A stretch of DNA of 41,818 nt from Patescibacteria group bacterium (GTDB lineage: Bacteria > Patescibacteriota > Minisyncoccia > Minisyncoccales > RBG-13-36-15), in NCBI GenBank assembly GCA_022574775.1, contig JACZRI010000007.1, forward strand, positions 1 through 41,818, written 5' to 3'. A program made the translations under genes and the position numbers. The notes under the pieces are model-generated. The model searched no databases. It saw only the letters and a program-made list of their open reading frames with translations, and was not told where the DNA came from. Numbering within the stretch: the first letter of the stretch is position 1; every line of letters begins with the position of its first letter. Below are positions 1-8,917 of this stretch, one piece after another.

Positions 1-129
1 ATCAATAGTCCCAGCGACAAAGATGTTTCCAGTTGAAGTCTCGGTGTCATTGAAGAATGCGATCGTACCCCCAACTGCAACAGCAGCAGCAATCCCTATA
101 ATGCTTATACTAATCAGTATTTTTTTCAT
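1..129 (-). CDS. N-terminal part of a SipW-class signal peptide (TasA/camelysin-like) protein, truncated by window edge
   Basis: Reverse complement reads MKKILISISIIGIAAAVAVGGTIAFFNDTETSTGNIFVAGTID, nearly matching the N-terminus of the next ORF; open at window start. Confidence 0.75.
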   Translation of the reverse strand, partial: MKKILISISIIGIAAAVAVGGTIAFFNDTETSTGNIFVAGTID

Positions 130-207
130 GGTAGTTAATTATCCCTCCCCGCCACTCTTAAGAATGGCAGGGAAAGAGAAAACTTAAATCAATCAGTTCA
201 GTAAAGG

Positions 208-1011
208 TTAGTTGCCGCAAACAAAGTTAGCGTTGTTTCGTGACTGCACTGCAGTAAAGGACATATTGCCCATTACACTATCTGATTGTGATGCGTTGTT
301 TACTAATTCACCATCACAGGTAAATCCTGGATTATCTGAAGGGCTATTTGGTCCCGGAGCAACTGGAGTTTGAAGTAGTGTACCGAAGCAAAATGCCTTG
401 CCGATATGCACGGTTGTTTGTCCAGGAAGAGGCTGACCATTCGTACCAAACAAGTTAAACTGAGAGTCAACAATTGGGAATGTCTGTCCAGGGTTACCAT
501 CTCCTGACGGAAGATCGCTTGGAGATCCCGAAAGTACAACCTGTTCATTATCCTCTAACACATTATCTCCATCGTCTGCCCAGAAAATAAAGCTCAGTTC
601 TTTTCCTAACTCACCATTCCAGTCATTACCTGTTGCACAGTTAGGATCATCTCCAACCTCTGGCTCTGTACAAGTAACATCAGAGTCCTTGGTGATAGTC
701 AGGTTCGCACAAACCCAGGAAGGATTGTCATCAACGCGTATGCTAATTGTGTCTTCTTCCCAGTCGCCTGGTTTCAAGTCAGTGTAGTTAAAAAAGAGTT
801 GATTTGTTAAGTCAGACAATTCCCATGTGAATTGACTTTGAGGCTGACCATTAAACCAAGCATCGTTGCCAATCTTCAAGTCAATGCTTCCTGCTGTAAA
901 TGTGTTTCCTGTTGAGGTTTCTGTATCACTAAAGAAGGCAATAGTTCCGCCAATACCAATAGCGGCAACTAAAGCGATTACGCTTACGCTAATTAGAATT
1001 TTTTTATTCAT
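208..1011 (-). CDS. SipW-cognate signal peptide protein, TasA/camelysin-like secreted protein
   Basis: MNKKILISVSVIALVAAIGIGGTIAFFSDTETSTGNTFTAGSIDLKI is a typical SipW-class N-terminus; 267 aa. Confidence 0.75.
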   Translation of the reverse strand: MNKKILISVSVIALVAAIGIGGTIAFFSDTETSTGNTFTAGSIDLKIGNDAWFNGQPQSQFTWELSDLTNQLFFNYTDLKPGDWEEDTISIRVDDNPSWVCANLTITKDSDVTCTEPEVGDDPNCATGNDWNGELGKELSFIFWADDGDNVLEDNEQVVLSGSPSDLPSGDGNPGQTFPIVDSQFNLFGTNGQPLPGQTTVHIGKAFCFGTLLQTPVAPGPNSPSDNPGFTCDGELVNNASQSDSVMGNMSFTAVQSRNNANFVCGN

Positions 1012-1685
1012 TTTGTTTTTCTGTTAACTGTTATTTTTTATTATCTTCAAGTGGCTCGCCTTAGGTCCTCCTGGCCTAGGCTTTCCTCCCCTTGCCCGCC
1101 TAAGTTTTTCTTCAAAAAACTTGGGAGGGCTTGCCCGCTTAAGTCGCAGCACATAAAGTTTATGTGTTCGATTTTTGCAGGCACTGTCCTCCTAGCTAGG
1201 ATAAGGAGAACTTAGGGTAAACCACTTCTCGATCGACCTTTGCTCCTTGCCCCGTATACCAAGCACATAAGTATTATGTGTTTCGGTTTTCGGGGCAAAT
1301 AAAAAACGGAGCACAAGTTTTAGCGCATAAAAATTACGAGCTAAGACTTGGACTCCTTTTTCTAAAAACCAAAGCATTCCCTTTTTAGAAAAAATGCTGT
1401 AATAAATTTTTCTGTTAGTCTGCCAATAAAGCAGCACTGCTTCTTTATCTCGTTCCTCCGCGAGATAGATTTTTGTATGTCATTATACTATTATTAAATA
1501 AGAAAAGAGTCAAGAAAGAGTTATCCACACCCTGTGAGAAACTTTCTTTGGGCTCCCAAGTCAGGGAGGAAATCCGCCTACCTAAAATTTGCAAAACAAA
1601 TTTAAGCAGGTCTACTAACTGGGTGCCCAAAGAAAATCTCCCTTGTCCGCATAAATTTTACAAGATAAATTTTGGCGGGCTTATA

Positions 1686-1714
1686 AAAATAAAAAACACA
1701 GTCAAAAACTGTGT
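1686..1714 (-). terminator. Intrinsic terminator, probably of the rplJ-rplL unit
   Basis: Minus strand ACACAGT-TTTTG-ACTGTGT followed by TTTTTTATTTT. Confidence 0.65.
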
Positions 1715-1993
1715 CAACAAAAAAACCACCTCCGTTCCTCTCTCCAATTTGGTTGTGTTTCTTGAGATTTCCCTTCATTATCTGAATCTCTCTCCTTCTC
1801 TGGCTCGCCCTTGTGGGCGGCCTATCCCTCCTTGAATTCCTTTTTTACCCCGTAGGCCGAGCACATAAAGTATTATGTGCTTCAGTCCTTCGGAGCTTGG
1901 TGGTTTAATACTTTCAATAATAAATATAACGGACTAAAAAAACTCTGTCAACCCATTCGATTTTACTCAGGGTTAACGCTGATTAACGCTGAG

Positions 1994-2010
1994 CTTGACG
2001 AAGCGTCAAG
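1994..2010. repeat. Palindrome CTTGACG-AAG-CGTCAAG next to a tandem TTAACGCTGA repeat
   Basis: Direct reading; resembles the element at 8801-8841. Confidence 0.6.
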
Positions 2011-2035
2011 AATCTAAAATGTCCTACCCCTTGTC

Positions 2036-2476
2036 CTACTTTAACTCAACTTTGGCTCCGGCTGTCTCTAATTTCTTTTTTATTTCCTCTGCCTCTTCTT
2101 TCTTGGAGTTCTCTTTCACGGTTTGGGCTGAACTGGCAGCCGCATCAACTAAATCTTTTGCCTCTTTCAAGCCCTTTCCAGTAACATCTCTTACAACCTT
2201 GATCACTTCAATTTTCTTATCCCCCACTTCCTTCAACTCAATAGTAAAGATAGATTTCTCTTCTACCGCTGATACGGCATCTGCAGCCTCTGCAGCTGCC
2301 GGAGCTGCAGCCATAACTGGAGCTTGAGCTGAAACACCAAACTTTTCCTCTAAAATCTTTACCAATTCTGACAAATCCAAAACCGAAAGTTTCTCTATTT
2401 TTTCTACGAGTTCCTTGAATTTCTCCGGTACCTCAATTTTTTTCTCCTTTTTATCTTGATTTTTTTCTTCGGCCAT
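2036..2476 (-). CDS. rplL: Ribosomal protein bL12 (L7/L12) with charged N-terminal extension
   Basis: L7/L12 C-terminal domain ([40 protein letters not shown]) and Ala-rich hinge. Confidence 0.95.
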   Translation of the reverse strand: MAEEKNQDKKEKKIEVPEKFKELVEKIEKLSVLDLSELVKILEEKFGVSAQAPVMAAAPAAAEAADAVSAVEEKSIFTIELKEVGDKKIEVIKVVRDVTGKGLKEAKDLVDAAASSAQTVKENSKKEEAEEIKKKLETAGAKVELK

Positions 2477-2538
2477 ATAAATATAATCCTAATCTGCTAA
2501 TTTATCCGAATGCCGCGAATATTCGGAGAATTCGGATA

Positions 2539-3069
2539 TCATTCGTTGATTGGGATTGCTTTATTTTTTATTGCGCTTAAAACATATATTAGACCTCTAA
2601 TATTTCCCTGTAAAACATTTACCAAGCCAGAAATAGGGCTTGAAATACTTCCGACCAATCTTGTTAAAAGCTCTTCCCTGCTCGGTAACTGGGCTAATGC
2701 AACAACTTTTTCTTTCTCAATAAATTTTTCTTCAAAAACACCGGCTAAAATTTTTAAACTCTTATTAGTCTGTGAAAATTTATAAACTGTCTTTAAAATG
2801 GAAAGCGGGTCTTCAAAGGCAAAAACCAAAGCGAGTTCCCCTTCCAGCTCTTTTTCCAGTTTAAGCCCTGTTTTTTCCAAAGCTATTTTTATCAAGGTTT
2901 TTTTCGCCACCTTCAATTGACCCCCAACTTCTTTTATCTTTTGCCGAAGATCAACCATATCTTTGACTTTCAAACCCTGAAAGTCAACAAAAGCCACTGC
3001 CTTTTGACTGTTAAGGCTTTGCGTCAAATCCTCTATGACTTTCTGTTTTTGAGCTTTTGTAAATGCCAT
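2539..3069 (-). CDS. rplJ: Ribosomal protein uL10
   Basis: MAFTKAQKQKVIEDLTQSLNSQKAVAFVDFQGLKVKDMVDLR; start trimmed from the 3138 ORF start; upstream of rplL. Confidence 0.93.
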   Translation of the reverse strand: MAFTKAQKQKVIEDLTQSLNSQKAVAFVDFQGLKVKDMVDLRQKIKEVGGQLKVAKKTLIKIALEKTGLKLEKELEGELALVFAFEDPLSILKTVYKFSQTNKSLKILAGVFEEKFIEKEKVVALAQLPSREELLTRLVGSISSPISGLVNVLQGNIRGLIYVLSAIKNKAIPINE

Positions 3070-3091
3070 ACCCTTATACCCCGTAGGAAAT

Positions 3092-3230
3092 AAAAAATGC
3101 CTGTTTCCACAGACAATCTCCAATCTTATGAGGTTCAACCTCGTAAAATTAGTTCACAGAGATTCGGCCTCTGTTAAACTCATCCTAAACAGGTCTTATT
3201 GAATGCCTGTTGTCTGTGGATTGTAATTAG
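3092..3230 (-). promoter_or_regulatory. rplJ (L10) leader with mutually exclusive antiterminator and terminator helices
   Basis: Long stem TCCACAGACAA (3106-3116) / TTGTCTGTGGA (3210-3220) overlaps a terminator hairpin (3098-3115) followed in RNA by U6. Confidence 0.75.
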
Positions 3231-3317
3231 TTAAAAAAATAGCTCGCCACACAACCCCTTTTCTGGACCCGAAACTCCAGTTATTGCGCTCTCCTCTCAA
3301 CTGGCCTAACATCTCTT

Positions 3318-3345
3318 ATCTTAATTAAGTAAAAAGCATTGTCAA
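3318..3345 (-). promoter_or_regulatory. Predicted promoter of rplJL
   Basis: TTGACA - 16 nt - TAAGAT on minus strand. Confidence 0.55.
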
Positions 3346-3884
3346 GCCTTCAAAGCCTCAATGACAGCCTCGGCAAAACTTTTGGCAGAATCAGGACCGT
3401 CAGCCGTAATAATTTTTCCATCAATTACGACAGGGTCAGATTGATATTTTACTCCTTCTTCTTTTAAAACTTTGACTGCAGACTTATCCATATTATCTGC
3501 CCAAACAGTAGCTTTTTTTCCAGAAAGGACTCCTGCTTTAGCTAAAATAACAGGCGCTATACAAATTGCTCCCAAAAGTATATCTTTTTGAACAACTTCC
3601 TTGGCTATCTGATGAGCTTGAGAATCATCAATATATTTTGCCGCCCCAGAACCACCGATAAATAAAACAGCGTTATAATCCCCTACATTCAAATCATCCA
3701 ACAAGAGATCAACCTTTGCTTCACCTCCCATCATCCCTATTGCCTGGCCCAAAGAAGTACTGATTGTTTTGATTTCAGCCCCAGCTTCTTTTAAAATCTG
3801 TTCTGGAATAAAATATTCCTCGTCCCAAAAATCCCGAAAAGCAATAAGTAGAGCAATAGATTTTCCTTCTAAGATTTGGGGCAT
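3342..3884 (-). CDS. DJ-1/PfpI family protein
   Basis: GSGAAKYIDDSQAHQIAKEVVQKDILLGAICIAPVILAKAGVLSGKKAT, DJ-1/PfpI nucleophile-elbow region (AICIAP). Confidence 0.88.
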   Translation of the reverse strand: MPQILEGKSIALLIAFRDFWDEEYFIPEQILKEAGAEIKTISTSLGQAIGMMGGEAKVDLLLDDLNVGDYNAVLFIGGSGAAKYIDDSQAHQIAKEVVQKDILLGAICIAPVILAKAGVLSGKKATVWADNMDKSAVKVLKEEGVKYQSDPVVIDGKIITADGPDSAKSFAEAVIEALKA

Positions 3885-3948
3885 TAGAAATTAGAAATTT
3901 ATCTAAGGCGGGACTGTTTTCCAACACGGGGGAAACCACTTTTTGGTA

Positions 3949-4935
3949 TTATTTTAAATATTTTGATTTGGCGATATTATGCTCTTCCAAAGTTCTACTG
4001 AATATATTTTCTCCTTCTGGCGTTGATAAATAATACCAAAAAGGGCTGTCTTTAGGATAAACTGAAGCCAAAATACTTTCAATGCCCGGGTTGGAAATTG
4101 GCCCCACAGGAAGACCCGGGTATTTATAGGTATTATAAGGAGAATCAATCTTAGTCTCTTCTTTAGAAACTCTGGTTGTCTTTTTCCCGGTGATGTAAAT
4201 AATGGTTGCGTCAACCTGTAATGGAATGCCATTCTCTAATCTTTTCCATAAAACTCCAGAAACCAATGTTCTGTCTTCAAAATTGTTCACCTCTTTTTCA
4301 ATCAAAGAAGCCATAGTAACTATTGCAAAAATTGATTTATTTTGTCCGGCTATTTCTTCTCTTATTTCAGAGTTTAATTGTTTGTCAAAATTATCAAGCA
4401 TTTTTCGCAAAACCCCATCTGCATTAATCTTATAAGAAAATTGATAAGTATCTGGGAACAAAAAACCTTCTAAAGAAGCGTTATTTGGAGCTGCTGCCAA
4501 AAATCCAAAATCTTGTTTAAAATAATTTACGGTAAAATTGCTGATTTTTAATTTTAACTCTCTATTTAGTCTTTCTTCAATTTGATTTATTGTGAATCCT
4601 TCTGGTATCGTTATTTTTATCCCAACCACCTTTCCGGAAATAAATTTTTCTGTGATTTCAGGAACGGTCATTCCAGGAAACAATAAATACTCTCCAGCTT
4701 GCAGCCTTCCTGAAATTCCTTTAAGAAAAGTATAAACTCTAAACAAAGACCCTGATCTGATAAAACCTTCTTTTTCTAAATTATAAGCAATTTCACTTGT
4801 AGCCTCTCCTTTTTCAACTATAAAAACTTTTTCCACATTTGAATCTGTGTCCATTGGTAAATAAATCCCCTTCCAGAAAAAAACTCCAAAAATTAATAAG
4901 AGAAATAAAATAAAAAATAAAAAATATTTTCTCAT
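3949..4935 (-). CDS. mltG: Endolytic murein transglycosylase MltG (YceG-like)
   Basis: TM N-terminus, LEGFLFPDTYQF, ASLIEKEV, SPYNTYKYPGLPVGPISNPG motifs. Confidence 0.93.
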   Translation of the reverse strand: MRKYFLFFILFLLLIFGVFFWKGIYLPMDTDSNVEKVFIVEKGEATSEIAYNLEKEGFIRSGSLFRVYTFLKGISGRLQAGEYLLFPGMTVPEITEKFISGKVVGIKITIPEGFTINQIEERLNRELKLKISNFTVNYFKQDFGFLAAAPNNASLEGFLFPDTYQFSYKINADGVLRKMLDNFDKQLNSEIREEIAGQNKSIFAIVTMASLIEKEVNNFEDRTLVSGVLWKRLENGIPLQVDATIIYITGKKTTRVSKEETKIDSPYNTYKYPGLPVGPISNPGIESILASVYPKDSPFWYYLSTPEGENIFSRTLEEHNIAKSKYLK

Positions 4936-5567
4936 TTTGTGATTAAAGGCACAAAGGTAAATCCTGGGTATTCGGTTTCTTTAAATTGATTTTCAGATTC
5001 TTTCTGAAATAACCAGATAGAATTGCCAATCGGAGTAACAATTCTTCCTCCTACCTTTACTTGATCTTTCCAGGCTTGTGGAATCTTCTTAGCGCTTGCT
5101 GACGCAAGAATATTATCAAACCCATCGGTAAGCTCAGAACGAGATGATAGGTCAGAATAACCCTTTGAGCCATCACCCAAAATGACCTCAACTATCCCAT
5201 TTTTTATAAAATTGTATTTAGAAACATTACTTTCTCCAAATTCTTTAATTTCCGGGACAATTTCAATTGCAATAACTTTGCCTTTTTGGCCAACTATCTC
5301 AGCTAAGAGAGCTGTTGTCCAGCCAGAGCCATATCCAATATCAAGGATTTTATCTCCCAGATGAGGCTGTAAGAGTTCCAACATAAAAGCAACTACCAAG
5401 GGTTGAGAAATGGTTTGTCCAGAACCAATTGGCAAGGCTTCATTCAATTCTGCTAAATTCTTTATATCTTCGGGGAGAAAATCTACCCTTTTTATTTTTA
5501 AAAAAGCCTCAATAATATTAGAGGTCTTCAGCCAATTTTCAGTAATTAAAGAATCAATAAGAGACAT
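4932..5567 (-). CDS. pcm: Protein-L-isoaspartate O-methyltransferase-like SAM methyltransferase
   Basis: FLPEDIKNLAELNEALPIGSGQTISQPLVVAFMLELLQP...KILDIGYGSGWTTALLA; 4-bp overlap with mltG. Confidence 0.88.
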   Translation of the reverse strand: MSLIDSLITENWLKTSNIIEAFLKIKRVDFLPEDIKNLAELNEALPIGSGQTISQPLVVAFMLELLQPHLGDKILDIGYGSGWTTALLAEIVGQKGKVIAIEIVPEIKEFGESNVSKYNFIKNGIVEVILGDGSKGYSDLSSRSELTDGFDNILASASAKKIPQAWKDQVKVGGRIVTPIGNSIWLFQKESENQFKETEYPGFTFVPLITK

Positions 5568-5582
5568 CTTTTTAGATTATAT

Positions 5583-6230
5583 TTATTTCCTCCGAGATAT
5601 TTTTCTGAAAAACTTAGAATCAATCGCTTTTAGAAACTCCAATAAAATAGGATCATCAAAAATTTCCCTGGACCACCTTTTCCAAAGCCTATGTTGAATT
5701 TTTCCCTGTTTCTTCCAGTATTCAATACCCTGTAAAAAATTTTCCATTTTATCTACTTGTTTCACAAATCTTCCTTCTGGAGTTAAACCGTAAGTAAAAT
5801 CCAGCCAGAGATTTTTTATTTCAGTCTTTATGTTGGGAGGTAATTTATAAATAAGCCTTTCTAAACCTTTAAGTTCATCTTTATACTTTATTAATTCTTT
5901 TTTCTTTTTTTGAGCAAGAGAGAATTTCGGCCATTTTTCCAGAATTGCTTTTATTTTCTTTTTCTCTTTTGGAGATTTTGGCAAAAGAGGGTCGTAGGGA
6001 GTCGCATCAAATGAATAAACTTCACAGATATCATGAATAAGAGCCATTTTTATCGCTCTCTCAAAATTAAACATTTTTTTCTTATTTCCTAAAACCCATG
6101 CTAAGAGAGCTGTCCTGAAAATATGTTCAGCTGTACTTTCTGATCGTTTTATATCGTGGAAAATCCAACCTCTTCTTTTTTTTCCTTTTAATTTTCCTAC
6201 TTCTATAAAAAAGCTAAGAATATCTTTCAT
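5583..6230 (-). CDS. HD-domain hydrolase (YfbR/HDDC2-like)
   Basis: STAEHIFRTALLAWVLG...ALIHDICEVYSFDATPYDP gives the H...HD...D pattern. Confidence 0.8.
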   Translation of the reverse strand: MKDILSFFIEVGKLKGKKRRGWIFHDIKRSESTAEHIFRTALLAWVLGNKKKMFNFERAIKMALIHDICEVYSFDATPYDPLLPKSPKEKKKIKAILEKWPKFSLAQKKKKELIKYKDELKGLERLIYKLPPNIKTEIKNLWLDFTYGLTPEGRFVKQVDKMENFLQGIEYWKKQGKIQHRLWKRWSREIFDDPILLEFLKAIDSKFFRKISRRK

Positions 6231-6298
6231 ATTTTTTTATACTAAAACCAGGCTAAGCCTGGTTTATTTATATCAAAAATCCAGATATCTTACAACTT

Positions 6299-6772
6299 TT
6301 AACTCAAGTATCTAATTCTCTTAACTTTATATAATACCTTAATTGGTGAGGAAATAACAATTTCCTCCCCTATTTTATGACCTAAAAGCGCCTTTCCTAC
6401 CGGGGACTCATTGCTGATTTCTCCCGTAGCAGGATTAGCCTCAAGCGATCCAACAATAATAAATTCGTCTGCCTGACCATCAACCTCAACTAATACTTTA
6501 GCTCCCAAATGAATAATATCCTGCCTTGCTTTAGAAGGGATCCTGATAAGCTTTACGTTCTTTAGAATTGCTTCCAATTCAGCCAATCTTATTTCAAGCA
6601 AACTTAGATCTTCCTGGAAGGAAAGATATTCTGGATTTAAATCTTCAGAATGCCAGACCTGAGGAAATTCTCCTTTTGTTTTAGCAGACCTCAACCTTAT
6701 TAAATGTTGATATTCTGCCTTCAATCTCACCAATCCTTTTTCAGTTAGATGATATTCTTTATCGTTTAACAT
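6299..6772 (-). CDS. greA: GreA/GreB family transcription elongation factor
   Basis: YHLTEKGLVRLKAEYQHL coiled-coil N-term and SNESPVGKALLGHKIGEEIVI C-term. Confidence 0.9.
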   Translation of the reverse strand: MLNDKEYHLTEKGLVRLKAEYQHLIRLRSAKTKGEFPQVWHSEDLNPEYLSFQEDLSLLEIRLAELEAILKNVKLIRIPSKARQDIIHLGAKVLVEVDGQADEFIIVGSLEANPATGEISNESPVGKALLGHKIGEEIVISSPIKVLYKVKRIRYLS

Positions 6773-6869
6773 ATTTTAGTTTCTAAAGGGGTTTTATACA
6801 AATAGTTTAAAAATATATCTGAAACTATATTTTCGGTTTAGTTTCTAACACTTTTATACTACAACCCTT

Positions 6870-6897
6870 ACTTTATTACTTCAAGAATGCTTGTCAA
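6870..6897 (-). promoter_or_regulatory. Predicted promoter of greA-like gene
   Basis: TTGACA - 16 nt - TAAAGT on minus strand. Confidence 0.5.
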
Positions 6898-6911
6898 GGG
6901 GTGCTGTGGAT

Positions 6912-6985
6912 AACCCCCAACATTTTTGGACAAAAGCATTCGCTTTGAATTATCTGCGAAGTATTGTCTAAAAATGGCGGGGGTT
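6912..6985. repeat. Large 22-bp inverted repeat (74-nt hairpin) at the 3' end of the PRTase-Lrp gene
   Basis: AACCCCCAACATTTTTGGACAA / TTGTCTAAAAATGGCGGGGGTT, 3 mismatches. Confidence 0.7.
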
Positions 6986-7853
6986 AAAAAGTTGCTTTGT
7001 TGATTCCTTTCGGAATAATTGGCAAGGATCCTACGTTTACTTCAATGGACCTTACTCCTGGTTCAGTTTTTATCTGTTCTTCTATAAATTCTTCCATTGT
7101 TTTTAAATTAGGGGCTACAATATCTACGATTAAGTTCTTGTTGGCGCCAGACACTCTAACTAAGCCATAAACTAAAGGAAGATTCTCAAGTCTTTTTATT
7201 AATTTTTTACAAGTTTCCTTATCAGAATCAATGCTAATATTGGCGCTGACCGAATAAAACTTTGCAATATTTAATAATCCTTTAATTTGAAAAATGTTCT
7301 TTTTAAACAACTTCTCTACTCTCTTTTTAACACCTACTGAACTTAGTTCGATTTCTTTGGCAATTTCCACAAAAGATTTTCTTCCATCTTGAGAAAGGAA
7401 CTGAATAATTTTTAAATCCAGAGCATCTAAATCCTGCAGGTTCCAAGGAGTATCAGGTAAGTATCCTGTTACCGAAAAATCAGCTAATCCCGTTCTATCA
7501 GAAAACACGGCAAATTTTACATCTTTAATATGCAGCCTGCTCTTCCTCAACCTCATTGCCTCTATTACTCTTTTGTATCCCTTACCAGTTACAATATCAT
7601 TATCTACAATAAGAATTTTTCTCCCCCGTAGCTTTTCCTCTTCTAAATCTTTCCCGTCGTCATCCATTGTGGCTAAGGTTATATTTTTCTTATTCCCGAG
7701 CCATTTCCAAAGTCCCTGTCCGTAGAAAATTCCGTCTGGCAGTAAATAAATGATACATCCTTTATCTTTGCCGAAATATTTTTTTATCTCTTGGCCGACT
7801 TCGTTAATAAATTCTTGAACTGGGCTGTATTTTAAAAGATTAGATTTTGACAT
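6984..7853 (-). CDS. Phosphoribosyltransferase-like domain fused to AsnC/Lrp-type HTH and RAM-like domain
   Basis: PRPP-loop-like KILIVDNDIVTGKGYKRV; HTH LDALDLKIIQFLSQDGRKSFVEIAKEIELSSVGVKKRVEKLFKKNIF; C-terminal ACT/RAM-like segment. Confidence 0.75.
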   Translation of the reverse strand: MSKSNLLKYSPVQEFINEVGQEIKKYFGKDKGCIIYLLPDGIFYGQGLWKWLGNKKNITLATMDDDGKDLEEEKLRGRKILIVDNDIVTGKGYKRVIEAMRLRKSRLHIKDVKFAVFSDRTGLADFSVTGYLPDTPWNLQDLDALDLKIIQFLSQDGRKSFVEIAKEIELSSVGVKKRVEKLFKKNIFQIKGLLNIAKFYSVSANISIDSDKETCKKLIKRLENLPLVYGLVRVSGANKNLIVDIVAPNLKTMEEFIEEQIKTEPGVRSIEVNVGSLPIIPKGINKATF

Positions 7854-7856
7854 ATT

Positions 7857-8741
7857 TTAGAAAGAGCACCTTTCGGCGTATTTTTTAACATAATACTTTA
7901 TTAATTCATCTCGAAGTTCAGAAGTAGTAGCGGCGATTAATAAATCTATTTTATCATGTTGTTTTCCCGGAAAAAATTCGTAATCTTTATAACTTCCATC
8001 GGAATTAACGCTAACCACGGAACATCCTGCTTTCTTGGCGATTGGAAAACCAGGGTCTATCTCTGAACGAGGCTCATCAAACATTACATAGGCATTCACT
8101 AATCCAGAAGCTAGATAGGAATAAATAAACGACCCCCCTTGCGGATAAAGCAAAGCCTTTGGATGCATGTCTTTAAGTAAATCTCTGAAAATATCTAAGA
8201 ATTTAGAAGAATATTGAGAACTCATCACATAACTTGCTAAAACAATGGGCTCTGATAATTTCTTTTCAGTTGCAGGAAAAATCTCTTTTTTCTGCCCAGT
8301 TTTCATATCAAACATATAATTTCCTTCTTTTCCAGAAAAATAGAATTTTTCATTCAAAATGTCGGCGGTACCACAACAAATAGGGTTTCTTTTTTTATCG
8401 TAAAAACTTAGAACGGTATACCAATTGTGCTCAAATCCTCTCAAGAAAAGCATTGAACCATCGAAAGGATCAATGGAACCGTAAATATCAAGGTAATCTC
8501 CGTTCTTAATATCTCTGCCTTCAGGCTCTGAAAATACGATTGCATTTATATTGTTCTTTTTAATCAGCTTTTCCAAAATTTCCTCCCCCACCCTATCAAT
8601 GCCAATTTCAACATCTTCAGGCCTGTTGATTACCTCCCCAACAATTTGTCTACCATCTCCTCTTTTTGCTTTCTCTCTAACTTCTTTTGTAGTTGCTGTT
8701 AAATAATCAATTAACAGGTTTTCAATCTTTTTATAATCCAT
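7857..8741 (-). CDS. Inositol monophosphatase family protein
   Basis: SEPEGRDIKNGDYLDIYGSIDPFDGSMLFLRG (DPxDG motif); SEIDPGFPIAKKAGCSVV. Confidence 0.82.
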   Translation of the reverse strand: MDYKKIENLLIDYLTATTKEVREKAKRGDGRQIVGEVINRPEDVEIGIDRVGEEILEKLIKKNNINAIVFSEPEGRDIKNGDYLDIYGSIDPFDGSMLFLRGFEHNWYTVLSFYDKKRNPICCGTADILNEKFYFSGKEGNYMFDMKTGQKKEIFPATEKKLSEPIVLASYVMSSQYSSKFLDIFRDLLKDMHPKALLYPQGGSFIYSYLASGLVNAYVMFDEPRSEIDPGFPIAKKAGCSVVSVNSDGSYKDYEFFPGKQHDKIDLLIAATTSELRDELIKYYVKKYAERCSF

Positions 8742-8765
8742 ATAACTATGTTTTTTGTCTTATTA

Positions 8766-8793
8766 ATTTTACTCTCTTGTAAAAAATAGTCAA
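8766..8793 (-). promoter_or_regulatory. Predicted promoter of the IMPase / PRTase-Lrp pair
   Basis: TTGACT - 16 nt - TAAAAT on minus strand, just upstream of 8741. Confidence 0.45.
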
Positions 8794-8800
8794 TCCTTCG

Positions 8801-8841
8801 GCAGGCTCAAAGTTAATGCTGAGTTTATCGAAGCATTAACT
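8801..8841. repeat. REP-like palindromic element
   Basis: AGTTAATGCT (8811-8820) / AGCATTAACT (8832-8841) perfect inverted repeat within GGCAGGCTCAAAGTTAATGCTGAGTTTATCGAAG. Confidence 0.65.
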
Positions 8842-8917
8842 CTTCGATTTTTCAACCCAAACCGCGGGTTTTGTATAGAAAGTTAATGCATTGTACGAAA
8901 TTTTCTAGCTGATAATT

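Noticed and set aside
1192-1835. ORFs 1192-1437, 1445-1630 and 1473-1835 as genes
   Set aside because: They cover a palindrome-rich non-coding tract, lack SDs and have no protein-like composition or motifs.
1966-1995. CRISPR-like or satellite array from the TTAACGCTGA repeat
   Set aside because: Only two adjacent units with no spacers.
3954-4232. Overlapping alternative-frame ORF in mltG
   Set aside because: The mltG frame has clear family motifs; the other frame is a by-product.
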